Below are positions 1 to 10,504 of a stretch of DNA of 64,000 bases, piece by piece (position 1 is the first letter of the stretch; each line of letters begins with the position of its first letter). A program made the position numbers and the translations under genes. Origin of the DNA: Ichthyophis bannanicus. Taxonomy: Eukaryota; Chordata; Amphibia; Gymnophiona; Ichthyophiidae. The stretch covers positions 2,604,001 through 2,668,000 of the forward strand of contig JAWIIG010000037.1 of NCBI GenBank assembly GCA_033557465.1, given 5' to 3'. Under the pieces are notes generated by a model. It had not been told where the DNA came from, did not search any database, and saw only the letters and a list, made by a program, of their open reading frames with translations.

Positions 1-309
1 GGATTTGGACAAGTTTATTTATTTATATTCTCTTATATACTGTGCTATTCTGCATCAGTGCAGTTTACATTGAACAAACTGAAATTACATTGAACAGGGC
101 ATTATAACTTGGAGATAACTATTTTACAGGGAACATGGGCTATGGAGGGTTAAGTGGCTTGCCCAAGACCACAAGGAGCACCTGTGGGACTAGAAACCCC
201 AGTCCTTCTGGCCCAAGGTTGCTGTCCTCTAGTGGGATTTGAATCCCCGACCTTCTGGCCTGAAGTACCTTGCCCCAACCACTAGGCCACTCCTCCACTC
301 CAAAGTTCT
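1..309 (-). mobile_element. tRNA-derived CORE-SINE with LINE-type 3' tail
   Basis: Read on the minus strand, the element starts near 309 with a tRNA-like head: an A-box-like stretch (AGTGGCCTAGTGGTTGGG) near 279-292 and a B-box-like stretch (GGATTCAAATCCC) near 235-247. It continues through a MIR/CORE-like segment (GGGCAAGCCACTTAACC) and ends in a TATATAAGAG...AAATAAATAAA tail at 1-60. The same unit recurs at 21616-21920 and, with another LINE tail, at 62308-62591. It is non-coding; the tail presumably recruits LINE reverse transcriptase. Confidence 0.85.
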
Positions 310-489
310 TGGATGAAAGGTCCATAAACCATTATTAAATGGGACCTTTGAAATCCACTGCTTGCTACAATACAAGCATTGTGGAACCTGTGTGTCCTTT
401 GGGGAAACTGCTAGGTACTTGTGACCCAGATTGGCCACCGTTGGAAACAGGATACTGTGCTTGATGGACCTTGGTCTGACCCAGTATGG
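310..489 (+). mobile_element. CR1 LINE 3'-end fragment
   Basis: The stretch matches, in opposite orientation, the 3' end of the CR1 at 20606-22943. Both share the blocks 'ccataaaccattatt', 'gttggaaacaggatactg' and 'gtctgacccagtatggc'. Only the 3' untranslated part is present, as usual for 5'-truncated CR1 copies, and the final microsatellite is missing. Confidence 0.8.
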
Positions 490-597
490 CATTGATAGCT
501 TGTTTGTCAATGGAATATGTACACTTATTACTTGTTCTTATACAGGTTCTGTATTTCTTTTGCTTGCTCAATAAACATTGTTTAACAAAAAAAAAGG
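490..597 (+). other. Poly(A)-tailed retrotransposed 3' end of unknown origin
   Basis: An AATAAA signal at about 570-575 is followed 11 bases later by an A-run (about 587-595). This is the signature of a reverse-transcribed polyadenylated RNA end. About 100 bases upstream belong to no repeat I recognise. It could be a truncated L1 tail or a processed transcript end. Confidence 0.45.
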
Positions 598-651
598 AAG
601 ATTGTGTTGGTGAGGAGCTAGCTAAACTAAATGTGGACAAAATGATGGGGC

Positions 652-2000
652 TATTTAAAATCAGTGCGGTTTACATTTAACAGATTTGTGCAAAACAGTC
701 GCCTGCTGTGCATTTACAATAAAACGGGAAGATACAACTTGGGCTTCAACTGGGGAAACTATCTACATCTATATACATTTATCTGCAACATTTACATGAG
801 GTGATTGGGACTTACTGATTCCTGGCAGGATGTATGGTGGGTGTGGCTGAGATATTGGGTTTGGAGTAATGTAGGAGAAAGAGGTGGTGTTTTAGTGCTT
901 TCCTAAACTGAGCAAGGTCTGTGATTGCTCGGATGGTAGTTGGGAGTGCGTTCCAGATGCTGGGAGCGTAGAACTTGAAGGCTCTGTTCTTTGTTGCCTG
1001 GTTGCATTTTGTTATCTCATTGGGGACCTGTAGAGTATTAGAGGCGAATGCTCTCCTTGCTCTGTTTGCTGGGGTAGGGTGGAGGAGGCCTGTTAGTACA
1101 GTAGGGGATATTTTGTTGATGGCTTTGAAGGTCATCAGGACTACTTTATATATGATACGGCAGTAGATTGGTAGCCAGTGTAAGTCCTTTAATATTGGGG
1201 TGATGTGGTCCCTCCTGGAGGCTCCATGTATGAAACGGGTGGCTGTGTTCATTGCAAGCTGTAGCGGGTTTAATGTGTTTTTGGGTAGGCCTTGTAGGAT
1301 CACATCAGCATAATCAAAGTGAGGGGTCACCATTGCCTGAAAAACTGATCTGAAATCATCTGGTTGCAGCAGGGGTCGGAGGTGTCGTAGTGTCTGTAGT
1401 TTGTGGTAGACTTGTTTGGTGGTGTTGCTGATATGTGCTTTGAAATCGAGTTGTTGGTCTAATGTCATGCCTAAGTAGCGGATGCTGGGTTTAGTTGGGA
1501 GTTCTGCGTCCCTTGTCTTTAGAGACGGCGGTGGTGAGAAAGCTTGATTTCTGGTTATGAACAGAACATCTGTTTTGTTGAAATGTATTTTGAGGCTCTG
1601 TGAGTGTAGCCAGTTTGTTACAGCATTGAAGCATTTTACTAGTTGGGATAAGTCTGGCTGATCATTCGTGAATGGGGTGAAGAGTAGTACATCGTCTGCG
1701 TAGACCAGGCATGATATGTTGAAAGAGCGGATTAATTCACATATAGATTGCATGTATATGTTGAATAAGAGGGCGGAAAGTGAGGAGCATTGAGGTACCC
1801 CGTGTACTTGTCGGAACGGGTCGGATGTTGTGGATCCTATCTGTACCTGTTGCCATCTGTCCGTTAGGTAGGATTTGCACCAAGTCAATGCTGAGCCATT
1901 AATTCCCTTGTCATGAAGCCGTATCATGAGTTGCTCGTGGTTTACAGAGTCGAATGCGGCAGCAATGTCTAGGAAAATTAAGGCGTATCCGTGCATGATG
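652..2000 (-). mobile_element. 5'-truncated L2-like LINE
   Basis: The element carries the C-terminal two thirds of a LINE reverse transcriptase (812-1996). A short 3' untranslated tail ends near 652 in the block 'cagtgcggtttacattt', which other LINE and SINE tails in this window share. The 5' end lies close to 2000, where another repeat tail begins. No endonuclease domain is present. Confidence 0.8.
812..1996 (-). pseudogene. Reverse transcriptase, C-terminal part, of an L2-like LINE
   Basis: This is a 394-codon open frame without internal stops. The start is an internal methionine, because the element is 5'-truncated. It opens within the RT palm (FLDIAAAFDSVNHEQL), continues with a GVPQ-type motif (HGVPQCSSLSALLFNIYM), the catalytic YADD box (LVYADDVLLF, about residue 96) and the conserved LINE thumb and tail motifs (IRYLGMTLD; HITPILKDLHWLPI; APSIWNALP). 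These motifs place it in the L2/jockey group. The apurinic endonuclease and N-terminal RT motifs are absent, so it cannot transpose by itself. The lack of stops suggests a fairly young insertion. Confidence 0.85.
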
Positions 2001-2039
2001 ACTTTTACATCTATTTTTTTATTTACATGCTCTTATGTG

Positions 2040-2230
2040 GTGAAATTAGACCTTACCTGCTAATTGATTTTCCTTGAGGACCTCCAGTGCAGTCCCAACG
2101 TCTGGGTAGTGTACCTCTTCCAGCAGCTTGGAGACTGAGCATGTCATCTTTTGATGACACCAGGGTACTTATATGGCTGGCACTGCTCACTAGGCCCAGT
2201 AATCTATTGACAAAGCAGAGTCATAGTAGC
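2040..2230. repeat. DIRS-A left inverted terminal repeat
   Basis: The segment contains the blocks 'cagcttggagactgagca', 'tcatcttttgatgacacc' and 'aggcccagtaatct'. All three occur in inverted orientation at 31679-31787 and 28970-28989, interrupted there by the hAT insertion. Confidence 0.85.
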
Positions 2231-2548
2231 AACAAATAAGGCATAAGAACACCAAACTTTTTTTTTTTAACTAAATCCCCCAATCCCTAGGCAAACCCAC
2301 CTCCCTGCAACGGAGAGGAAGATTGTTCCTTGCTGTCTGGGGTGGACCGACAAATGCCTACGAGGCCCTCTGGCCCCCAAGACTAACACCTTATGGCAAC
2401 CACTCCATGCTCTGGCCGTCCCTCTTTATCTTTTGACCTGTGCTCCTAAGATGCCTTTGACTAACACCAACCACAGAACCAGACAATTAAAGAAGACCTT
2501 CTCCTGGTCTGGGATAGCTACTACTGTAACATAGGTGGGTCCAGGACT

Positions 2549-2622
2549 GCCCTGGAGGTGCTCAAGGAAAGCCAATTAGCAGGTAAGGTCTAATTTCACT
2601 TTCCTTATCATCCCTCCAGTGC
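2549..2622. repeat. DIRS-A internal complementary region
   Basis: Bases 2549-2600 are the reverse complement of the outer left terminus (2040-2090). Bases 2600-2622 are the reverse complement of the outer right terminus (31760-31787). DIRS elements use this region to template the missing ends during circle formation. Its position just after the recombinase stop is as expected. Confidence 0.85.
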
Positions 2623-2717
2623 AATCCCGACTTCTGGGATGTACCATAGCAGTACTACCTACGGGAGGAATCTGCAAGCCCAGCCTGAATGACTCCTGCA
2701 CTGAAGCTCGCAACTCC

Positions 2718-4204
2718 GTAAGAAAACGTGGATTGCAGCGAAAAGACGTGAGGTAATAAACTTTTATTGCGTTGTTCAACTTCAGCCACCGGCCCGACAC
2801 TGGCCGTGTTTCGTGAAAACCTTCTTCAGGGGCAAATGATGGCTAAAATACATAAAATATACATATAAAGACAAACATTTAAAATAAAATTAGTGAACAA
2901 GGGATTGTTTGAGGGCGAGAATGAACAAGGTCCATATGAACTAAAAAACGCCAATATAACATAAAACACAAACACAAAAACCTCACAGTACAGCCAATAT
3001 TAAGAGCTAAAGACAGACAAATAAAAACAATATCTTAAAAAGAACTAGTTAGAAAAAACTAAAACTGTCAATAAATACATAAAAATTAAATGAATAAATA
3101 GGTTGCTTAATATGAATAACCATAAAACATATTAAAATAATAAATGGTAAGGAAACCAATATTATAAATCAAAGCAAAACCTACGCAAATAAATACATAA
3201 ATAATTAAAATATAATAGTCATTATAACCAGATTTAAAGCATATCATAAATATAAAATGATAGTCAAAACAATGAACATGCATGTAAAAAATACATATAA
3301 ACAACTATGTATATAAAAATATATAATAAAATAATAAAAATTATAAAATATATATCCTAAAGGATGTGACAATTAATAAAATGAAAAGTCATACCTGTAT
3401 GTCGTATAGAGATACTATTATAAAAAGCTCTTCCTCTGAGAGCACAGGAGAGCCTAAAACATCGGAACATAAACAGTATCAATAACATTTAAAAACAAGA
3501 CAAAAACATGAGATCAAAGAGGGATGAGGACGAGATCTCAAAAAAATATATATATATTTATAATTACTCGTATGGTACAAAATAAATGTAAATACCTGTG
3601 CAGCGATTTGCATCTAAAATCAGTGTGTTCTTAAAGTGCCACAGTGCTAATCCTACAAAAGGGGGATAGTAAGATTATATAGGGATAATGAAATAATATT
3701 TGTAATGTAAAAAAATAAATATATCTCAAAAGAACCATTCGTAATAAAAATGGGGTGCTTAGCAATTGTTTTTATAAGGAATGTGGTTGAATGGTAAAAC
3801 AAAAGGAGGGGGGAGGAAAAGTGTTGAAATACAAAGATAAACATACATAATTGCTGTGAAAACAGCATGTGGGTCAAAAAGTAAAATATAAATACGTATA
3901 TTAGACAAAAGAAACTTTATAAGAACCAGTATCCAACTTTTTATTAAATAATAAACTGAAGTAGAATCCCATATAGCAGGCCACAAGTTTCTGAGAAGCT
4001 AAATTAAAACGGGATACTGCTATCGTTTCCAAAAAGTTGTTAAAAAACTTTGTGGCATACTTTAATGGTATGAAAACCATGGAAAAAGGAAAGAGAAAAA
4101 CAAACCTCAAAGGAACGAAAGCAGCATAAATTCAGCAAGGGGGCGAAATTGCCAAAAAGATGCGCATTAAAAATATATTTTGAACCAGGATCATACTATC
4201 GTTT
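2718..4204 (-). repeat. Left arm of the 1.48-kb inverted repeat
   Basis: The arm is the reverse complement of 8980-10461 with only scattered differences, for example one extra short insertion near 4080-4090. It is A+T-rich without a convincing coding frame. Its outer end starts gtaagaaaacgtggattgc and its inner end stops at 'tactatcgttt'. Confidence 0.9.
2791..2833 (-). ncRNA. Hammerhead-ribozyme-like motif, left arm
   Basis: On the minus strand the order is GCCC (stem I), CUGAAGA core, a short stem-II segment, GAA, ACAC...GUGU (stem III), C (predicted cleavage site) and GGGC (stem I). All conserved core positions match (C3 U4 G5 A6 N7 G8 A9; G12 A13 A14). Stem II pairs poorly, so activity is doubtful. 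Confidence 0.5.
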
Positions 4205-7200
4205 GAGCATACGTGGATGCTATTGGCGTACGTGGATTCCGTATTGGCGGCGTTTTGGCCGCTCGAGGGGCAGGCGTGGTAGAACTATGCTGCAATGTTC
4301 GGGGACCAGATGAAGGGGGACCGTGGGATATCTTGGGGCACCCACGATATTCGCCTCTGTCTGACCCAACCGTCCGCTAGGGCGGGTGCAGTATGCGGGG
4401 TGGTGTGAGGCGATGCGGGCATTGGGGGGCGGTGTGTTCCTTTCGCTTGCTATCGGCCAGTTTCCAGTGGTGAGCTGAGAAGGGTGGGGGGTCGGTGACA
4501 CGTGTGGGAGGTTCAATATGTCTACCTTCCCCTTTCCGTACGGCCGGTTTCTGGTTCGTCGGTGCGGTGTGTGGCGGAGCGGAGGGCGCTCCACTACGGG
4601 GCAGGGTTCTTGTGGGGTCACCGGCGCCTGGGGATCGGCCCCTGAGATGCTAGGCGTTGGGCGGTTGGGCCCACTTCGATACGTGTGTCCCTTTGGCTAT
4701 GGTGGCTTCAGCGGTTTTCCGCGGCGGCGGGATGGGGGTTATACTGGTGGTTCGGCGGGGCTGGGAAGTTCCGGCGTTTTTCGTCATTTGTCCCTGTCTT
4801 AAGGGGGGTGTCGGTCCAGGACCCCATTCCGCGTGGGTCGTGTCCGGTGAGGTTGACGTCCCTTGATGGGGCAGCAGCGGTGGTGAGGGAAGCGGGTTGG
4901 GCTGCATTGCTGGTCGAGGTTGAGATGCCTTGCCTTTCGCCTGTTGGCGGTGCCTCCATCTGCTTCCTTGAGGGGGGCTTCCTTTTCACGGGTAGTATTA
5001 CTTTGCCAGTGGCTGGCTTCTCTGCTGCTCAGTCTCTGGTGCGTACTTTAAACCTCCGTACTTTCCTGCTGTGGTTGCCGATGTAACCGCGGGGCTCGGC
5101 GACCGTGGTGCAATTTTGGATGTTTTCTGTTTGTGGGGCGGATTAGACGGATGGGTGCCAGGAGCGCTTCAACAGGTTTGCAGAGTTTTCGCGGACCTTG
5201 GGTGGGGCCCTTGGCGGAGGGCATGCCGGAGGGTCTGGCAACGGGAATACCTTTACGGGGTGGAATTTGACTCGGCGGGTCTGGTAGCTCGCCTGCCGCA
5301 GAAAGGGGTTGCCGGTTTGCGGATTTGGTGGCTAATGTGTTTGCGTCATGCCGGCTGACCTTGCGGGGGATGCGGGCATTACTGGGATCTTTGAATTTGG
5401 CACGCCGGGTGATGCCGATGGGACTGGTGTTTCGCGGCAGTTGGGGGATTCCACGGGGGAGGGGTGTAGACTCTGCACCACCGGATTGGGGTCGCGGTGT
5501 TGATGTGGACGGCTTTTGCGGGTCTTGAGCCGGTTCTGGTCCATTTAACGGGACCTCGGTATTGCTGGAGGAGGAGGTGTCCCGTGAGGGGCTGCGGCTC
5601 TACACGGATGCGGCAGGGGGGAGCCGGGTGGGGAGTGTACTTCAGTGGGACCTAGTGCGTGGTCGGCTGGCCGCAGTCTTGGTAGGTACCGAATGGACTG
5701 CCCAGATCTCCTTCTTGGAGCGGTTTCTGCAGGGTGGTTTTGGAGTTATGGCCGGACAGGCCGCAACTGTGCGGTGGTTTGGTGGTGCGCCTATGCGGCT
5801 GCGGGCGGTGTGGTGCATTGTTACTCTCCCATGGGTTGGCAGGTAGCGGGTTTACTGGGGGAGGTGGTGTGGGCCTGTCTACAGTTGCGAGTGTTGGTGC
5901 AGGCTGGGCATGTCCCTGGCTGTATTGCCGAGATTGCCAATGCTCTTTCTCGTTCCGGTGGAGCGGTTTTGGCTCTAGCCCAAAGCAGTCCAGGTTGGAT
6001 CAGGGGTCCCGGAGAACCTATGGAGCACCGGCTTGGCGACATGCTGAGTTTGCTGCAGGGTTCGGTATCACCGGGGACGTGGTCTGCGTATCCGCAGGGT
6101 TGTGTTGCGGTGGTCCGATTTTCATCGCGCACGGGTGGAAACCTGAAGCATTGCTTGGTTGATATCTAGTGGTGGCTATGGGTGTGGGGGTTTTCCAGAC
6201 CAGGGTGCGTTTGCGGGGGGCCGGTTTCAATTTTGCAAAAGTGGTAGTGTTGGGATCGCGGCTTGGGGGGATTTGTAACTCGCAGGCTGCTGCGGGGGGG
6301 AGGGTGCGTGCTCGGCCATCTCCTCGGCAGCCGAGGCGGCTCCTCATGCACAATGTGCTGGTATGGCTCCTGGCGGCGTTACCGCTTCTGGCTGCAGCGG
6401 GGCCGTTTCGGGGCCTTTCGGATGGGGAGTTGGTGGCGGATTCAGTTGGGGCGAGGGGCGGGGGAGGGCTCCGTCGGTCCCCGTTTGGGTTTCAATGGGG
6501 CGGTTCGGGATGTTTTGGCATTTCTCCGGCTGGTCAGCGTGGAAGCGTTCGAGGTTGCGTTTCAGGGGGCTGCAGGCTTGGTACGTGCCCCCGGGGCTGC
6601 CGGGGGCGATCCCTGTGAGTGTCCCCCGGGTGGGCTGGGGTTTCTTATAGCATGGGGGAGTGTTGGCCTGTTCCGGTGCCTGAGGTATTCAGGATGGCGC
6701 TGCGTTTGGTGGGTGCCGATCCTACGCTGTTTTGCGCCGCAATCTTTTCACATCTGGGTGGCGGTTCCGGCCATAGGGGGTGTTGGCAGATGGCGCACTC
6801 GGGCATCAATGGGTTCTGTGTGGCCGGGACGGCTGCGGGGGGGGGGGGGGGTCGGGGGTTGGGGAGTGTCATTGTTCATTTATTTTGCAGGTGGGGTCTG
6901 GAGGCTGCTGTAGGTCAGGGATTGGTAACTCCTTTGTCCGAGGTGCTGGAAGGCGAGTTGTGGCAAGGCCGGAGAACACCAATTGGGGATCGACCAAAAC
7001 ATAAAATAAATAAATAAATAAATAAATACAACGAAACAAAACAAAACAGAAAAGAAAAAAAAAAAAACGGGTTTTGGTGCCTGTCTCATGGCTGGGTGAG
7101 CGCGGACCCGCGGGTCGCGGCAGCTTCCTTTGCTACAGCACCAAAATGGGGGGGGGGGTGGTTCATGACTGCCTGCAGTGGTGGGGCAACGACCTGGTTC

Positions 7201-7960
7201 TGAGTCCTGCTGGCATCTGCTCAGTGAGACGCAGGAGGCTTTGGTGGGTTTGGCTGATGTTTCTGGGTGCCATTCTGCTGGGGTCTGCCATTGCTCCAAA
7301 GCCTGCATGGTGGAGCCAGCGGTGTTGGTCGGGGGGGGGGGGGGGGGGGTGGCTATCAGTACTCCTCCGAGTGGTCACGAGTTGGCCAACATGGGGGTAC
7401 CAGGTGAGGCTTTCTTGGGTGGAGGTGGTGTTCGGGGCTTTATAGGGGTGTTGGGGGGGGGCAGTTCTCGCCAGTTGGTATGGATCTGCTCCTTTACGTC
7501 TGGCAGGAGGCCTTGGAATGTAGGTTGGTTTGGGGTGCTCACTGGTCGCAGCTTGGCGTTGGGGGGGGCGGCACAGGATGAAGGTTGTTACCTGTGCCGG
7601 TGGCGGGATCCCGGAGGTTTCCGGGGTCCGGAGTCTCAGGCTACACTTGGGCGGGGGCGGGGTGCCCCTGACCCGGTCAAACCCTGGCCGACTTTTGCTA
7701 TGGCATGGCGAAGTCGGGGGAAGGGTTAGGTAACTTGCCGGGTGGCAAGTTATGGCGTTAGCGGTGGCAAGGCACTTTGCTAAGGTATGGCTGGTGCGGG
7801 CCGGGTGCCGCTAATCGATTGAGAAGGTTTTGGATGTTGTCATATGGTGAAATTGTTAAAAGGTTAATAAAGCTGCGACCAGTTGTGTCCCATGAACTGT
7901 TGGTGTGGTGTCTTTTGTGAGGTTGGGAGATCAGGGGTGATGGGGGGTGGAGGAAGGGAC
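4205..7960 (+). mobile_element. Decayed Ngaro-like (DIRS-group) retroelement
   Basis: This is a sharply G+C-rich block between two A+T-rich arms. Translated pieces in several frames follow the order of a tyrosine-recombinase retroelement: end of RT, RNase H, recombinase. An AATAAA-type signal lies near 7864-7870. The first 300 bases (4205-4500) and the part after 6900 show no coding match. Many G-runs (for example 6838-6850, 7147-7160, 7331-7350) and frameshifts mark it as old. Ngaro rather than another DIRS clade is a guess from motif style. Confidence 0.6.
5071..6890 (+). pseudogene. Ngaro-like pol relic: RT end, RNase H, tyrosine recombinase
   Basis: Fragments appear in order. Around 5255-5330 is the RT segment with VEFDSAGLVARLPQKGV. 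Around 5350-5460 is the typical post-RT segment with LGSLNLARRVMPMG. Around 5585-5640 is an RNase H start (LRLYTDAAGG, first acidic residue present). Around 5880-5960 is the RNase H end (QAGHVPGCIAEIANALSR). At 6060-6100 is a recombinase N-terminal motif (VSPGTWSAYPQG). Around 6750-6810 is the recombinase HxxR-type region followed by GRWRTRA. Each switch needs a frameshift, so nothing can be made from it. The order and motifs are known from DIRS/Ngaro elements; the nearest relatives were not searched. Confidence 0.6.
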
Positions 7961-8099
7961 CCGAAGCACCAGGTCCGCCTGCCTCGGTTACGGCTACTGG
8001 GTATCCCTAAGGTGGTTTATTTATTTTGTTGTGTCAGATCTTTTACTTATGCCTTGGTTTTTTGTAAGGCTTGTTTTATAATTAACAGTTGAAACATAT

Positions 8100-8690
8100 T
8101 TTTTGCTTATGCAGGAATTTTTATCTCGCCGTGCCTTAAGCTGCCCCCCTTTTTTTAATCTATATAGATTCTTGGTCTTAATGCAATAAGCAGTTTATGA
8201 TCGGTTTTCCTCTATCCTTCGTTTCTCACATTTTTTCATTAAAGAGAGCAAGTTTGTGTTATGGATAAGGTTTCATGGGCACAGTTTTTATGAGACATTT
8301 AAGACGCGATTACATTTGGTGACAAAAGTGTTCCTCTTTTAATGATAGTTCCATATTTATTTATGGCCACTGGGTTTCCCTAAGGTGGTTTATTTATTTA
8401 TTTTGTTGTGTCATATTTTTTATTCATGCTTTGGTTTTTTGAAAAGCTTGTTTTATGATTAACAGTTTAATTTTATTTTTGCTTATGCAGGCATACTTTT
8501 TATCTCGCCGTGCCTCAAGCTGCCCCCCTTTTTTTAACCTATATAGATTCCTGGTCCTAATGCAATAAGCGGTTTACAATCCTCGCTGCACATTTTTATC
8601 TCGCCATGCCTCAAGCTGCCCCCCCCTTTTTAAACCTATATAGATTCCTGGTCCTAATACAATAAGTGGTTTACAATCCTCGCTGCACAT
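8100..8690. repeat. Direct repeats at the inner edge of the right Penelope-like arm
   Basis: The block 'ctatatagattc(c/t)tggtc(c/t)taat(g/a)caataag' with the preceding 'atctcgcc(g/a)tgcc' occurs three times (about 8118-8200, 8500-8570, 8595-8665). A longer upstream block ('ctgggt(a/t)tccctaaggtgg...') occurs twice (about 7998 and 8368). Copies diverge slightly and no coding frame is seen. Confidence 0.75.
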
Positions 8691-8732
8691 TTTTTTTGGT
8701 CACGGTTCCTTCCAGTAGGCTCTTGTGGCCTG

Positions 8733-8845
8733 GCGCCCCCCTCCTTTTCCCTCCTTCCCTTCCCCTCCCCCCCCCCTCTTTCCCCTCCCCTCCCCCTCCC
8801 CCTCCCCCCCTCCCTTCCCCCCCCCCTCCACCCTGTTCCCCCATT
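8733..8845. repeat. C-rich low-complexity tract
   Basis: The tract is almost only C and T, with C-runs of 4-9. Open frames across it on both strands are proline- or glycine-rich artefacts. Confidence 0.8.
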
Positions 8846-8979
8846 TTTGATATTTTTAATGTGTAACCCTTTGGCATTTTTTGCCTTTTTGCTGATCCTT
8901 CGTCTTCAGGTTTATTGATTTTCCCTTCTATCTCTCACAATGGTTTTCAAAGTATGCTATAAAGTTTTTTATTTTTTGT

Positions 8980-10461
8980 AAACGATAGTATGATCCTGGT
9001 TCAAAATATATTTTTAATGCGCATCTTTTTGGCAATTTCGCCCCCTTGCTGAATTTATGCTGCTTTCGTTCCTTTGAGGTTTGTTTTTCTCTTTTTAATG
9101 GTTTTCATACCATTAAAGTATGCCACAAAGTTTTTTAACAACTTTTTGGAAACGATAGCAGTATCCCGTTTTAATTTAGCTTTTCAGAAACTTGTGGCCT
9201 GCTATATGGGATTCTACTTCAGTTTATTATTTAATAAAAAGTTGGATACTAGTTCTTATAAAGTTTCTTTTGTCTAATATACGTATTTATATTTTACTTT
9301 TTGACCCACATGCTGTTTTGACAGCAATTATGTATGTTTATCTTTGTATTTCAACACTTTTCCTCCCCCCTCCTTTTGTTTTACCATTCAACCACATTCC
9401 TTATAAAAACAATTGCTAAGCACCCCATTTTTATTACGAATGGTTCTTTTGAGATATATTTATTTTTTTACATTACAAATATTATTTTATTATCCCTATA
9501 TAATCTTACTATCCCCCTTTTGTAGGATTAGCACTGTGGCACTTTAAGAACACACTGATTTTAGATGCAAATCGCTGCACAGGTATTTATATTTATTTTG
9601 TACCATATGAGTAATTATAAATATATATATATTTTTTGAGATCTCGTCCTCATCCCTCTTTGATCTCATGTTTTTGTCTTGTTTTTAAATGTTATTGATA
9701 CTGTTTATGTTCCGATGTTTTAGGCTCTCCTGTGCTCTCAGAGGAAGAGCTTTTTATAATAGTATCTCTATACGACATACAGGTATGACTTTTCATTTTA
9801 TTAATTGTCACATCCTTTAGGATATATATTTTATAATTTTTATAATTTTATAATATATTTTTTATATACATAGTTGTTTATATGTATTTTTTACATGCAT
9901 GTTCATTGTTTTGACTATCATTTTATATTTATGATATGCTTTAAATCTGGTTATAATGACTATTATATTTTAATTATTTATGTATTTATTTGCGTAGGTT
10001 TTGCTTTGATTTATAATATTGGTTTCCTTACCATTTATTATTTTAATATGTTTTATGGTTATTCATATTAAGCAACCTATTTATTCATTTAATTTTTATG
10101 TATTTATTAACAGTTTTATTTTTTTCCTAACCAGTTCTTTTTAAGATATTGTTTTTATGTGTCTGTCTTTAGCTCTTAATATTGGCTGTACTGTGAGGTT
10201 TTTGTGTTTGTGTTTTATGTTATATTGGCATTTTTTAGTTCATATGGACCTTGTTCATTCTCGCCCTCAAACAATCCCTTGTTCACTAATTTTATTTTAA
10301 ATGTTTGTCTTTATATGTATATTTTATGTATTTTAGCCATCATTTGCCCCTGAAGAAGGTATTCACGAAACACGGCCAGTGTCGGGCCGGTGGCTGAAGT
10401 TGAACAAAGCAATAAAAGTTTATTACCTTACGTCTTTTCGCTGCAATCCACGTTTTCTTAC
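8980..10461 (+). repeat. Right arm of the 1.48-kb inverted repeat
   Basis: This is the reverse complement of 2718-4204. The right copy extends a further 43 bases (10462-10504, 'tgggtccttcgtgcacgtgg' and onward) before the target duplication. That extension is probably the true 3' terminus, missing from the left copy. The motif CAATAAAAG at about 10409-10417 is a candidate poly(A) signal. Confidence 0.9.
10346..10388 (+). ncRNA. Hammerhead-ribozyme-like motif, right arm
   Basis: GCCC (10346-10349), CUGAAGA core (10350-10356), stem II segment (10357-10366), GAA (10367-10369), ACAC (10370-10373) pairing with GUGU (10379-10382), C at 10383 as the predicted cleavage nucleotide, then GGGC (10384-10387) pairing with the first block. 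Stem I and III pairs are perfect but stem II is weak. Hammerheads are known in Penelope-like pseudo-LTRs, which supports the element assignment. Confidence 0.5.
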
Positions 10462-10504
10462 TGGGTCCTTCGTGCACGTGGATTCGTGCTTGTTTGTTGG
10501 GTTC

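Larger units (their letters stand above)
2716..10504. mobile_element. Penelope-like inverted-pair insertion in the DIRS-A recombinase gene
   Basis: A 15-bp direct repeat (ctgaagctcgcaact) at 2701-2715 and 10505-10519 flanks the unit. Both copies sit in recombinase coding sequence, which reads across the junction once the unit is removed, so this is a true target duplication. The unit has two 1.48-kb inverted arms (2718-4204 and 8980-10461). Each has an AATAAA-like signal and a hammerhead-like motif near the outer end. These are traits of Penelope-like element pseudo-LTRs, which often insert as inverted or partial tandem pairs. No GIY-YIG endonuclease or Penelope RT is visible, so the family assignment is inference. 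Confidence 0.6.

Noticed and set aside
4220..7730. Many overlapping open frames on both strands in the G+C-rich block
   Set aside because: Stop codons are rare in this base composition. Only fragments in Ngaro order have meaning; the rest are glycine-, proline- or arginine-rich shadows.
4205..7960. CpG island of a host gene promoter
   Set aside because: The block lies between transposon arms, encodes RT/RNase H/recombinase relics and has no adjacent host exon.
8671..8877. Glycine-rich frame on the minus strand
   Set aside because: It is the complement of a C-rich low-complexity tract.
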